Assembly (NCBI GenBank): GCA_900312665.1
Contig: ONZQ02000001.1
Span: forward strand, 2,871,729 to 2,935,728
Source: Cephalotrichum gorgonifer
Taxonomy: Eukaryota > Ascomycota > Sordariomycetes > Microascales > Microascaceae
Direction of reading: 5' to 3'
Length of the DNA: 64,000 bases
This document shows, piece by piece, positions 32,278 through 43,744 of this stretch. Each line of letters begins with the position of its first letter. Position 1 is the stretch's first letter. The position numbers and the translations under genes are program-made. The notes beneath the pieces were generated by a model. That model made no database searches, was not told the origin of the DNA, and saw only the letters and a program-made list of their open reading frames with translations.

Positions 32278-34286
32278 AGAGAGTTCCAAAGGGGGAGGAG
32301 GGGCGAGTTTAGGCGGGCGCTGGTTTAGGCGCGGGCAGGACTGAGTTGTGGTGTTGTGGAGGGCTTGGCTTTTGGCTGATGGGATCACTAGTGGTGCGTG
32401 GTGGTGCTCACAGGCAGGTGTTGCTAGCGGGGAAGTATCTGGCTCGGTCAGTCAGCGGGGACTGGACTGGTCTGGACTCGCTCTCGCGTGCTCGTACTCT
32501 GTACTAAGGTATCCGTACCTGTACTAATTCGTGTACTTGGAGAGAGAGGGGAGGTCGGGAGAGTGGGAAAACCGAAGAGCGTCCTCCACCCATCACCCTG
32601 GATGACGCTCGGGGTTAGCCGCCGGCGAGGGGAGGACGCCGCCAGTTTGGCTTCTGAGAGCGGAACCTTAGCTTCTTGACAGGGAGCCTATTAACAACTA
32701 TGTACTCTTACTCGTACCCACTAGACTTTAACAGGAGCGGATGTCGAGATTGGGCGCCATTATGGCCTTGCATGCAAGTAGGTCGTAACTCCGCCGTGCC
32801 CGAGTATCTACCAACTGGTGGTTCTTGTACTCGGGACTGGCTGGCTGAGGTGGTGGCGACCTGGGGCGGGACGGTTGCGGCGCTTGCAGCAGTGGTGCCC
32901 ATGTCTCTCCGCGTGGGGCAGGGTTTTGCGACTTGGTATGGAGTACCTCCACTATTAGGTAGGTATGGGTACTTGTAATCGTCGTCGCACTCTCGTGGGG
33001 TGGGCGCCCTCGTGACGTGAAGAAAAGGGCCCATGAAGTGGAAAAAGAAGCAAGAAATTCTTGCCTAAAACACGTATTTGCTCGGGTATCTGCTTGTAGG
33101 CTGCCATACATAGATCTTGTTCCATTCCTTTATTTCCTATCATCAGCCCCCTTACACGGTTTCTCTATTCGGAATGTGATATTGCGGGTTGGCTCTTTGG
33201 AGGCGGTACTCTGGCTGGAAAATACCCCGTCTGCCTCGTACGAGTAGGCACCACGCGGCGCCAACCTCCGATACTGCACATACTCGCAATACGAGTACAA
33301 GCCTAAAATCTGACGAGGACGAAGGCGAGTAATCTGTCTTACAAGGATGATTGGTATAGGAAACTGGGGCGAGAACTTGCGGACGTGGGGCTGCGAAGTA
33401 CGCGATGAGATAAGTATTGCCAAATGATAGAAGTAGAGGCGGGGTAGGAAAATCTTAACAGGATCTGTGATATCCATGTACATACAACCTAAGTACTTTG
33501 GTCGCAAAACGGTTCCTCGATTTGGGCTATGCGAAGGGGCGCTCGAGGGGGGGGAAGGGATGGGATTGGGGCTAGCCACAATGTACCTGTACGAGATTAT
33601 CTATCTATATCCCTGCAAGGGGAACATACGAAGAATCTCGCATCCCAAGCATGGGTATGTACGGAACCCAGAGGGGCAGCTACCTACGAGGCAACTAGAC
33701 TAGTCTGCTTCCACCAACACGGAAGTACGGGTAGAGCGCAAGGCAAATGTGGCCATTTTTCTTCTGCCAAGGCCGAGATGGGCTGCGTTGACACAGGCCC
33801 GGATAGTCGTGTTCCTGGCTGGTCGCGTGCTCCTCAGCTCCAGCCTGTGGAGGTATCTTTCGTTGGTGGTACTCGTAATGGCAAATGGTGTGTGTGTGCG
33901 TGGTGTTTTGCTGGGCGCGGGGTAGGTAGGGCGGGATGGCATGCGCGGGGTGAGAGAGCACACCTCGGTGACGACCACACGCACCTGCTGCACTCTCTGA
34001 ACGGCCATTTCCCCAAACCTGGTGCGGGCGGCGCGGGCGTTTTTGGTCGGATTTGGCCGGTAATACTCAAACTCATCCTCCACCTACCCCGGACTTGGAT
34101 AGATGAAAACAAATCAACGTCCCGGTGAGTACATGTATTGATAATCTACTACCGTACTGTCGATGTCCAAGTGGTGCTACCGCAGGACAGCACAGGCCAG
34201 GCCAGGCCATGCATGGCAATGGTATTGCCGCGCGCGTTACTTCTCCTCTCATTTGAACCAGTAAAGTATATCAAGGGTATTGTTAT

Positions 34287-34300
34287 TTAACCTAGGTTAA
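34287..34300. other. 14-bp perfect palindrome
   Basis: TTAACCTAGGTTAA is identical to its own reverse complement. It lies in intergenic DNA about 400 bp beyond the stop codon of the aminolevulinate dehydratase gene. It could be a dimeric transcription-factor site, or chance. Confidence 0.4.
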
Positions 34301-34713
34301 CATCCAATATCCAAATCAGACACGTACAGGCTGCTGTTTTTCGCAGCAGACCCGCTAGCTCACCCAGTAAGAAGTCGAGTTCGCCATCAAACTGGGAATT
34401 CACAGATATTTACTGTCTGATGTGGAAAATGCGAACGGCTGAGTGGAAAATGTAATGCATAATCTAGACCCCTTCCCGTATTATATACCACGCTGTTGTA
34501 CACACCTAGCTTCGAGTCTCTCACCCAGTGAGGGACCACGACGCCCATCATTTCGTAAAAAAAGACATAACTTTCCCTCATCTGCTCGGTTGAACCCATC
34601 AAAACGCCAAGCCGCCCAAAAGGAATACTGCAAAAACAACTAACAAAACGCCCAATGCTCCTGCTTTTTCTAAACCACAACCACCCCCGCGCACCTTCCT
34701 TATATAGTTCCCA

Positions 34714-35949
34714 TTACAACCAGTCCAGGAACTCCGGCGTGAAGTAGCTCACGATAATCGTGGCCCCCGCCCTGAGGATGCTCTCGGAAGCCTCGAACGC
34801 CATGGCCTTCAGGTCGAACACGCCCGACTTGGCCCCCGCGTGGATCATGGCGAACTCGCCGCTGACCTGGTACGCTGCGACGGGCAGGTCCCTCCCCAGG
34901 TCCTTGGCGTCGCTGATGACGTCGAGGTACTGCCCCGCCGGCTTGACCATGATGATGTCGGCGCCCTCGGCGATGTCGCGCGTTATGGCCCGGCGCGCGA
35001 GCCCCCGCCCGCTGGGGGGGAGCTGGTAGCACTTCCGGTCGCCGAACGAGGGCGCCGACCCCGCCGCGTCGCGGAACGGCCCGTAGAGGCAGCCGGAGAA
35101 CTTGGCCGAGTAGGACATGAGCAGCGTCTTGTGCGCGATGCCCTCCTCCACTAGCTTCAGCTTGATGGCCCGGATCCGCCCGTCGTTCATGTCCGAGGGC
35201 GCCACGCAGTGCGCGCCCGCGCGCGCGTAGGAGAGCGCCACGTCCGAGATGCGGTCCACCGAGAGCTGGTTGTTGAGCGTGCCGTCCTCGCGGAGGATCC
35301 CGCAGTGGCCGTGGCTGGTGTACTCGCAGAGGCAGACGTCGGTGCAGATGAACAGCTGCGGGAAGCGACGGCGGAGGAGGCGGATCGACTTGATCACGGG
35401 CCCCTCCGGGTCGTCCGCCGCGGTGCCGAGGGCGTCCTTGCTCCCGGGCTTCATGGGCACCCCGAAGAGCATGACAGACTTGAGGCCCTTGTGGACCAGG
35501 GGCTCGAGGAAGGACTCGAGGCGGTTGACGCCGCGCTGGTATTGACCGGGGAGGGACGGGATGAGGATCTCATCGTCATCGTTGTCGGTCACGAATAAAG
35601 GGTAGATGAGCATGTCCTGGATAGTTCAGTTAGCCATTGGGTTGCGGGTTTAGACACAATACTAGGGCAGGGGGGGAATAGAGTTTACCTTTGTTAACTG
35701 TCGCTCCGCCTGCCATTGCCTCGCAAGTGGGTGGTGATAACCGCCGTGGAGGAGGCTGGATATCTCCCCCGAAATGCTCACCGTGGTCGCGGCGGTGCTG
35801 GCGTAGGACATGGCCCTCGATGCGTTAGACTGGCGGGATATGACAGACCCACGGTCACTGGCGGACGTCATGTCAGAGCCAGGGTGCCTGCTGCTGGGGA
35901 CGCCGGTATCACGCATGCTGAGGTCTTGCATAAGGCTTGAGAAAGACAT
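34714..35949 (-). CDS. hem2: Delta-aminolevulinic acid dehydratase (porphobilinogen synthase)
   Basis: Condenses two 5-aminolevulinate molecules to porphobilinogen, the second step of heme synthesis, in the cytosol. Exons 35949-35689 and 35616-34714 (72-nt phase-0 intron, GTAAAC..CCAG) give 387 aa. Catalytic lysines are visible at about residue 259 (LLMSYSAKFSG) and 312 (IIMVKPAGQYLD). The zinc-type cysteines lie at about 182, 184 and 192 in CTDVCLCEYTSHGHCG, so this is the zinc-dependent class. The N-terminal 70 residues are Ser/Arg-rich and make it about 45 longer than yeast Hem2 (342). Exon 1 is joined as LTK-DMLIYPLFVTD, which fixes the frame. Start is the first ATG of the open frame. Confidence 0.95.
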
Positions 35950-38101
35950 CGTCGGTCGGCCGAGCGGACAGATATCTAGACAAGGGCGGTGTGTGGTCGG
36001 TCGAGAACAAGACGATCAGAAGTCGACGGATAAGAGCGGAAAATCGTTACGATCTATCTCCGGCTCTTGCGCAGTTTTGGATTTGGCGGTGGCTTCACTC
36101 GCGGCGTTTGTCCCGTCTGACAGGAAGATCGAATTGGCAGCGGATTGAGAGAATATAAGATGGTGGAAGACGAGGAAGAGGAGAAGGCGGTGGGGGAGGA
36201 GAAGGGTCAATCTAGCTAGAAATTTAGAACTGTCTTCCGAGACGGCATGCCCGCCACCCTGCACCCATATTCGAGGATACGTACCGGGGGTAAACATCCG
36301 ACGCCACCCCTCGGTACGCCGGAAAATACCGATAGAACTCCACCATCCACAGTGCTCCGGCTTCTCGCTGTTCGGATTTTTGCAAATGTACTGCCTGTGA
36401 TTGGCTAGGTTTTCTGGTCCATGAGTCAATTAGTACATCGGAGAAGCCAAAACGACATGTGGTCTCGTGCAAGGGGCATAGAATGCCTGGAGATTGAGCA
36501 GCTCATTATCAGCTAGAACTGACTACCTGGATTCAGTCAGTAGCTATTACTTTAAATTCTTATAACGAGAATAAAGTGAGGTGAATAAATGCCATGCCTC
36601 GAAATGCCTCGAGCCGCTCGACATCTCCACACCTGATACATACCACCTCTACATGAGACTTCTAAAGTACCCTAACAGCCACTCTCACCGTCGTATCTCG
36701 CATACACAATTACGTATATTTAGACGTGTCCTCATTATATTGTTACGCTGGATCCAATCTTAGGTTCGTGGTCGAAACTGGCAGCCGGCCAAGCATCTTA
36801 GAGTTGGCTGTGGCTAAGACTTCAAGAAATGGGAATGACAGACTCCTCTTTCCCTGGCCTGGTATCATTATCTTCATGGCGCCTTCAATATGTTTAGACT
36901 TGAATAGAGTGAGTGGTATGAGATACGATCTTCTGGTTCGGATTTCCATTTAATTTCTGCCCGGGGTATGAAAAGTACCATGCACGATAGTACAGGACAT
37001 CTCCCTTGCATTGGGCCAAAGCCTACATGTGGCGGAGCAGGATGATGGTGTCAAGAATTCAATGCAAGATACTGGAAGAGACACTCACTCCTCCGGCAAC
37101 TGGTGCAGGGAGTGATATGGCAACGGCGAAACTGGAACTGGGGCAACGGGTGTACTGTCCCTTCTCACCTCAACCTACCAAGTTATAAAATACGCGGCTG
37201 CCTCATAACATATTCCAACCTGTCTCGAGAACTACTACGAAGCTAGATCAACAACCCCCCAGAATCACCTTTATTATTTCTTCTTCAGTCCATGTATATA
37301 CCTCTCATTGTCAACCTAATCCTTTATACAACCTCATTACCAACCACGAACGGTATCCAGGAACAACATTACCACCCTGATCGAGATGATGTTGGGAGCA
37401 CAAGATGGCCGACAAGGACTCCACCAGCATGTATCAGAATACATCCGATTCTGATATAGAGCAAACCCGTGAGGGTGTGTTATATCATATTCAACCCAGC
37501 AATGCCCTTTAGTCAGCTAGCAAAGATGAAGCCCTGTTCTACATCCAAACCTCCCAGAGTCACGCATCTTCACCTATATAAGTAAGTTCGCCCAGCTGCG
37601 GGTAGTATGCTAGATTCTTTGTCCTTGTGCCATGTCCCTATCCCACTCTCGACCTGTGTATCGTTAGCTCTCATTCTAATACTCCCAGACAGTTTCCACC
37701 ATGGGCCACGGCCATCTATATATATTGTTTCTACTCTTCACTCAGCATCTTAACCGCTCCAAATGAATTCCAACAATTCATTTGCCATGACACGATGACA
37801 TCTGGAAAGGGTTGACACCACTGTGTCCTCGCTGGACGTCCCCCAGCTGATACTTTCTGAATGCTCGTGGGAATAATGTAAGATTTTCCAGACTATCAAA
37901 GGGTGAACCTTCAGTTATGGAAGGCTGGCACTCCGCATCCCAAAGCTCGTGTATCAACTTACTAACATGGTGAAGTATTTATATATAACATCACTATAAT
38001 CATTGTCTTCTCCCTCGCTAGGGAAGGCTTTGCCTACACACCTCGGCACCGGTTTTATATATGGGGTTTTTATATATCCCCGCGACCTTCGACAAGACAG
38101 G
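35950..38101. other. AT-richer intergenic region
   Basis: About 2.2 kb upstream of the heme gene, clearly lower in GC than the coding DNA. Short frames occur (for example 36726-36953 plus, 75 codons) but none is recognised. Together with the relic at 38102 it may be decayed sequence; I cannot identify a mobile element in it. Confidence 0.4.
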
Positions 38102-38549
38102 ATGAACACCATCGTGCTGTTCCCCGGAACCTTCAATCCTCCCACTACCCTCCATGCTCAGATACTACGCCACATAATTACACCCTCATAATTACACGGA
38201 TTGTCAGTCAGGATCTGAATATCATCGGATCCATAGGTATCCCTCCGGATGAAGTGCGAGTACGTCTGAGTGGGGGAGGGCCTTCGAGGAAATGAAAACT
38301 AATCCTCCGGATGACAGGGAAAGGGTGGCTCTGTGGTGAGGTGGTGGCGTTCTCATGGGCTGGGTGTGGATATTCGACCACTCGGAGTCTGCCTGCCAGG
38401 TCGTCGCCGTTGTTATATGTCTCTGCCTCGAGAATACGATGACCGAGATACCTGAGTCTCCGGCGATCGTGCCACCACTGGTTGATATATCGCGCGTTAC
38501 TCGGGGGAATGAAACTTTTGCCGGATGGGTTGGAAGCTCCTTTGCATAA
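38102..38549 (+). pseudogene. Decayed nucleotidylyltransferase-superfamily gene
   Basis: Three fragments in different frames line up in order with a fungal nucleotidylyltransferase-like family. 38102-38188 reads MNTIVLFPGTFNPPTTLHAQ, matching the family's FPGSFNPP..GH start but with the H-x-G-H motif reduced to T-T-L-H. After a stop and frameshift, 38215-38292 reads LNIIGSIGIPPDEV. A further shift gives 38289-38549 with DDRERVALW, an in-frame TGA at 38337-38339, then GWVWIFDHSES; relatives have RVNLWRG then WVFDRSES at this place. The TGA sits where relatives have Arg, as a C-to-T change would give. Family match is from memory and the rest of the domain is not recognisable. Confidence 0.5.
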
Positions 38550-39142
38550 CGCGTGCTGTCGACGGAATGGGGGAAACAACCAAACATCTGCTCGGTCTCT
38601 CTGCCTCCACTTCGGGGGTGCTCCTAACTCTGAATGGTACTAACTCCGACACCTTCCCTAGTAACAGGATGAGGTTACGCCCAGCGACGGAAGGAGCGGC
38701 CTCCCAGTGGATTTGGCCTATATACAATGCGCGCCTACCTATTTCGATCTTTCTCCTACTGGAGGGGAGAATGTATATACATTGGTAGGTTCTACCGCTC
38801 CCCAGCCCTCACACTCATTTCTTGCATGTATTCTGCACAGGTTCTCAAGCTCCATCCCCGATCTTCTACTACATCTCACCTCAGCACCAGCGGCCTTCGA
38901 CACTCAACATCCTTCAACTCCACCTCCTTTCAGCCCTACTCCATGCTAATACTTTACTCGACAGTTCATTTCGCAGGCCGAGCTGTCTTTACTCTGAGGA
39001 AGGCACCTGTGGCCCCAAACAAGCGGAGCGTCTTGGAGACCACCGGATCTGAACCCAGGTTCCTCGCTGGATCTTACAGTTGGGACCGCTACGAGCTGGG
39101 TCATACTCACGGTGATTTGTCTCTCTCTCTACTCCACCAGCC
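38550..39142. other. Intergenic region
   Basis: About 0.6 kb with no supported gene. It includes the presumed promoter and leader of the next gene. Confidence 0.45.
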
Positions 39143-41146
39143 ATGGCGCCTCCTGCCCCCATAACGTACGGCAAGAAGGGTCGCAAGGGTGTGAAGCTCG
39201 TCGCGAGCCTCAGCAGTGCTCGCCTACGGGATGACGGTGACTTTAGCAGTAAGTGTCTCCTGTTCCTACCACCTACTATCTAGCCTGCATCTTGGCGTTG
39301 ATATTTCTTCCTTTTTGACTTCGACCTCTGTTATATTACGTCGTTACATCTCTTCTCAGTCATCATGCTAATAGTATTACCAGAACGCCGCCTGCCGAAG
39401 TCTATCAGCTCAGCCGACATATGCCACCCCCATCTAAACCATTACACGCCCTTTGGCCCAATTGAAGAGGCTTCTGGTATCGGACATGGGGTAGGCCCTG
39501 CGAGATACACCAAGGATAGTCAGACTGGGAGGAAGAATACTTCGACACCGGGTGAGGCTCGCTTTGGGCTCGACGTGCGTGCTGTCCGTGAAGAGACAGA
39601 GGGGCATGATGCGGCTGCTAGAGCTCGGCGAACTCTCAAGGGCCCAGGCCAGCATGACAGCCCTGGACAGCGTTCGCACACTCCCCGTCGGGGCCTACCA
39701 CACTCCAAGACGTCAGATCTTGATTTTCTTAACCCACGACCCGCACCTCTGCCTCGCTCCAAGACCACAGCGTTGCCCTCAATCCCTATTCGCGTCGACC
39801 CCCCCGTCCAGACTTCCACACGAGCGCCCTACCATGACCCCGAAGCTATCAACAGTAAGGTGGCGGCCATGCTTGCAGCGACAGAGATGTTGAAACCCAA
39901 GGAACCGCAGGGTGCGAAGAAGCCAGCGACGAAGGGCAAGGTTCTCTCGAAAGTAGCTGGTCTTTTTGACCGACTTCACAGCAAGAAGTCCGGGATCGGC
40001 AGTGACAAGAACATTGATTCATGCTCGACACCGTCCCGGAATGGTCTAATCCCTGCAACTAATACCGAATGCCAACACAACGAAAACCAAAAACCCCGAA
40101 CTTGGAAACCCCAGAGACTCATTGAACACAAGATCCCCCGCAAACCGGTTCCCAATGGCGGAATGCATCTTCAGGCGCAGACTCCGCAGACCCAAACGCC
40201 CCCGTCGACTCTCGGGGCTACCACCCATCCGCCTCTAGCTTCCACAAAGGAGGTTATACTTGACCTGCCCACACCGGAGAGAGAGAATGACGTTGACATT
40301 TCCCCCGAGGGCGGCAACATGAGAGAAGCGGGAAAACATGTTGAACCGCAGACCAATACCGCATTAGTTGATCCTTTTGAGTCGGAGAAGGACTTCTCTA
40401 ATGTTGAGGGCTTTTTGACCGCTGAGCCTATTGCCGCTTCAACCCCACGGCGCCAAGTTCAGGTGACGAAAGAGCGCATCGTGGGTGAGAGCCCCTTACA
40501 AACTCGGCTTAACCCTCCTGGACGTCTGTCCTATCCTTCGGTAAACGATGCCGATGACGAGTTGACCGACCCCGGAATCAGGGTCCCTCCCTCACGCCCG
40601 AAGCTGGGGAAGAGGCCCGCCAAGCCCGTTATTCGACTTCAACGGGGATCAACTAATGTTGTCTTTGATGTCGATAACATTGAGCCTAAGAGGATGAAGA
40701 AACACCCGACTCCGAGCAAGGCGTCCTTGGATGAGCTTTCCAGACAGTTCGTAGCCCTCGTCCCCCACCTCCACGACCAAGACGAGCTCTCCATGGGCGT
40801 CGCAGGAGTCTCTCCTAGGGCGGCCACTTTCCCACGGGCTGCACCAAGACACTCAGTATCGAAGACGCCGATCTTGACGACAACTGAGTACCACGCTTTA
40901 ATCCGCTCCAACGTGCAGCCTTCCATGCCGACAACCCCGACCGAAAAGCCGGTCGTGGCTGCCGCGCCTTCGGCCTGGAGACTCCCGTTTGCTCGAGGGG
41001 TCAAGAAGGCGAGGGAAGAACACCAGACTTCTCGACTAGTCCCGAGCGGAGGCAGCCATGTCCAGCCTGCCCAACCCCACACTGGTGACGTTGACGAGTT
41101 GCAGTGGGATGAGGAAACTTGCCGCCAAAAGCTTCTCTGGAAATAG
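39143..41146 (+). CDS. Basic, mostly disordered protein of unknown function
   Basis: Not recognised. Exon 1 is 39143-39248 and begins MAPPAPITYGKKGRKGVKLV; the donor is GTAAGT. Exon 2 runs to 41146. Two acceptors keep the frame: 39360 (after TCTCAG, giving DFSIIMLIVLPERRL) and 39384 (after TACCAG, following a GCTAATA branch motif, giving DFSKRRLPKSI). The second gives 35 + about 587 residues. The protein is rich in Lys/Arg/Pro/Ser/Thr, with short conserved-looking stretches such as NSKVAAMLAATEMLKP, SKVAGLFDRLHSKKSG and SLDELSRQFVALVPHL. There is no membrane span, signal peptide or catalytic motif. A nuclear or cytoskeletal role would be a guess. The start is favoured because the upstream exon joins in frame. 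Confidence 0.72.
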
Positions 41147-41844
41147 ACCTAACAATTTGTGCCGGGCAGTCTCTCAGCTCCTATCTTCTATGCGCCCACG
41201 CCGCCGTTGGCGGTCTAGGGAGGACCCATTCATATTCGGCCTTGTTATGCCGCAAGTGTTCTCCTCTTGCCCATTTCCCTCTTTCATTCCTCTTCTTTCC
41301 GGATTTGGACATCAGAGGTGCCACTTGGCTTCACTTCTCGGACCCAATCGAGCCATATTGGTTGCACTTTTTATTCCAAGGGGGTGGTTTTGATCTGGGG
41401 TGATTCGGGGGGTAATGGGACCGGACGGTGGTTTTTAATGATAATGGTGGGGGAGATGTATGATAGATGGTAGCCCCTTGGGTCAAGGACGTGAAATTAA
41501 AAGCAGAGCAGTTGAGTTTCCCTCATTTGTTTAAACCTGTATCGTTTTTGGTGTGCTTTAAGGCAATCCCAGTAGGTATGGTGTAGAGAGAGACACACTC
41601 TAAACATGTACGAGTACCACGCGGGAAGGAGATCGGCAGCTGCCAGGCGCTGGCAGTGATATCAACCAAGTGCCAATAATAGCCTTCAACCCGCACCCTC
41701 ACCGACATACTCAACCTCAGCACGGCATTTCTCCCTCCCGAGTCCGCTGTCAAAAATCGAAATCTATCTTCGTAGGAAGAGGGGCAGAGGACGACCCCGG
41801 TGGCCTAAACCCCTCCTATTCTTATCCGACGTGACTTCAGAATA
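41147..41844. other. Intergenic region
   Basis: About 0.7 kb; no gene seen. One TACGAGTA copy at 41609-41616. Confidence 0.5.
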
Positions 41845-43744
41845 ATGTCGTCACGTCCCTTCGGCCTGGCAGTCGCCATCCTGATTGGAGCCGTGGCCGT
41901 GGTCCTGGGCTACATCACGCTCCAGCGGCCGCTCGGACCCGCAGCCGGCCCCGATGAGATATTCTGCTACGGGAGCGTTAGGACCCACGATGACGACTTA
42001 CCCTCGGCGGAGTGCTTCTCCGTTAGGGATGGTCTGTTCAGCAGCGTCTCGGCCGAGGGACCGAATGAGAAGCGGAGGCGGGATGGGCACGTTATCCCGG
42101 GGCTGTGGGACGGACACGGACATCTCGTCATGTATGGGGAGTTCCTGCATTCCGTGGACTTGTTTGGGAGCCGGTCGTTTGGAGAGGTGAGGGAGAGGTT
42201 GGCACGGTATTTGGCGGAGAACCCTGGGGCGGGGACGAGTGACGCGTGGGTTCGGGGGGTGGGATGGGACCAGATGGCATTGGGGAGGATGCCGACGGCG
42301 GTACGTTGTACCCTTGTCTGGAAACCAATCTCCCGGGCCAAACTACGTTTACTATCTGACGTGGGTCTGATCCACGGGGCGAAAGCGCTGACGGTTTCTG
42401 CCTTTATTCTTAGGACGATCTTGAAGTGGATGACAACCTCCGCGGGAAGTTCATTATGTTCGACCGTGTCGACGTTCACTGCACGTGGGTCTCACAGGCT
42501 GTCCTGGACCTTCTCCCAAAGGACATGCCGGACATTCCCGGTGGGGAGATCATACGCGAGCCGGGCATGGGCGTGTTCTGCGACAACGCCATGGACGTCA
42601 TCATGGGCATCTTCCCTGCGGTGACGAAGGAGAAGACGCAGGAGTTCGTCCGCACGGCGATGCGCAGCCTTAACGAGGTCGGCATCGTGGGGATGCACAA
42701 CGCCGGCATGTTCCCTGAGGGGCTAGAAATGTTAGGAGAGATGGCGGAGCAGGAGGACTTGACCGTGAGGGTGTACTCCATGGTGGAGTGCCCCGACCGC
42801 AACACGTTTTGCCCTGATAAAGTAAGGAAGGTGGATAGACCTGATGGGCGATTCACAGTGAGGAGTGTTAAGCTTTTCGCGGGTAGGTTCCCAGTCACGG
42901 TCCCCCCCGGTTCTGGCCAATATCTATGTGCTTGGAGCTTACGATTGATTTCCCTTATTTAGACGGTGCGCTAGGGAGCTGGGGAAGCGCGATGATAGAG
43001 CCGTACAGCGACCGACCCGACATGTCGGGCTCCCTCCTGGTCAACAGCTCGACGCTCACGCAGTTAACTAGGTCCTGGTCCGCCGCCGGGTTCCAGGTCA
43101 ACATCCACGCCATCGGCGACCTGGCGAACCGGTACGCCATTGACGCGATGGAGTCGGCGCTGCGAGACCTCTGCCCCGGCGAGGACCCGGCGGCGTGCCA
43201 GGCGAGGCACCGCTTCCGGATCGAGCACGCCCAGATCATACACCCGGAGGACCAGGCCAGGATGCGCGCCATGGGCATCATACCGTCCATCCAGCCCACC
43301 CACGCCACGTCGGACATGAAGTACGCCGAGGACAGGCTGGGACCGGAGCGCACGTCGGCGGAGGCGTACCGCATGCAGTCGGTCCTAGACCTGGGCCCCG
43401 TGCTGGGCAGCGACTTCCCCGTCGAGCCCGCAGACCCGTTCCAGGGCATCTTCGCCGCCGTCACGAGGCGGAGTCCCCACTCGGGGTTCGGGGCAGGCGG
43501 CGGCCCGGACGGGTGGCACGTGGAGGAGGCGCTGAGCCTGGATGAGGCGCTCAGGGGGTTCACGACGGGCGTGGCGTACGGGGGGTTCATGGAGGGGAGG
43601 GCCGGTGTGATCAGGGAAGGGGCTTTTGCGGACTGGGTTGTGCTCGACAAGCCGCTGGAGGATACGGATATAGACGACCTGAGGAACATGAAGGTCAGGG
43701 AGACGTGGGTGGGAGGTCGGTTGGTTTTTAGACGTGGCGATTGA
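41845..43744 (+). CDS. Amidohydrolase family 3 (YtcJ-like) metal-dependent hydrolase, membrane-anchored
   Basis: Exons 41845-42300, 42414-42882 and 42963-43744 give 568 aa; introns of 113 nt (GTACGT, CTGAC branch site, TTAG) and 80 nt (GTAGGT..TTTAG). Residues 7-24 form a hydrophobic signal-anchor (GLAVAILIGAVAVVLGYI). Metal-site features of the family follow: GLWDGHGHL (His 91, His 93), a conserved VDVHCTWVSQ, KLFADGALGSWG, NIHAIGDLANR (His 357), RIEHAQI (His 397) and LGSDFPVEPADPFQGIFAAV (Asp 459), then the GYA-like VAYGGFMEGRAGVIREGAFA end. Amidohydrolase-3 enzymes hydrolyse amides or formamides; the substrate is not predictable. The active-site set looks intact, so the gene is probably functional, facing the secretory or vacuolar lumen. 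Confidence 0.9.

Larger units (their letters stand above)
31998..34713. other. Intergenic region (PP2C leader side)
   Basis: About 2.7 kb. The first 400 bases are the 5' flank of the PP2C gene and carry GTGGCA and GGTA/GGT simple repeats. Four copies of TACGAGTA/TACTCGTA (32709, 33239, 33290, 33870) and a 14-bp perfect palindrome at 34287-34300 are present. A GC-rich minus frame at 33700-34083 (127 codons) has no recognisable domain and I do not call it. Confidence 0.45.

Noticed and set aside
33700..34083. GC-rich minus-strand ORF starting MEDEFEYYRPNP
   Set aside because: The first 33 residues look gene-like, and a GTGCGT donor follows, but I find no second exon or family match; left uncalled.
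36500..38100. AT-richer block as a mutated transposon
   Set aside because: No terminal repeats, target-site duplication or transposase remnant could be recognised; composition alone is not enough.
39020..39070. tRNA-like B-box (GGTTCAGATCC on the minus strand)
   Set aside because: The flanking bases do not pair as a T-arm, and no A-box or acceptor stem is present; it lies in the leader of the next gene.
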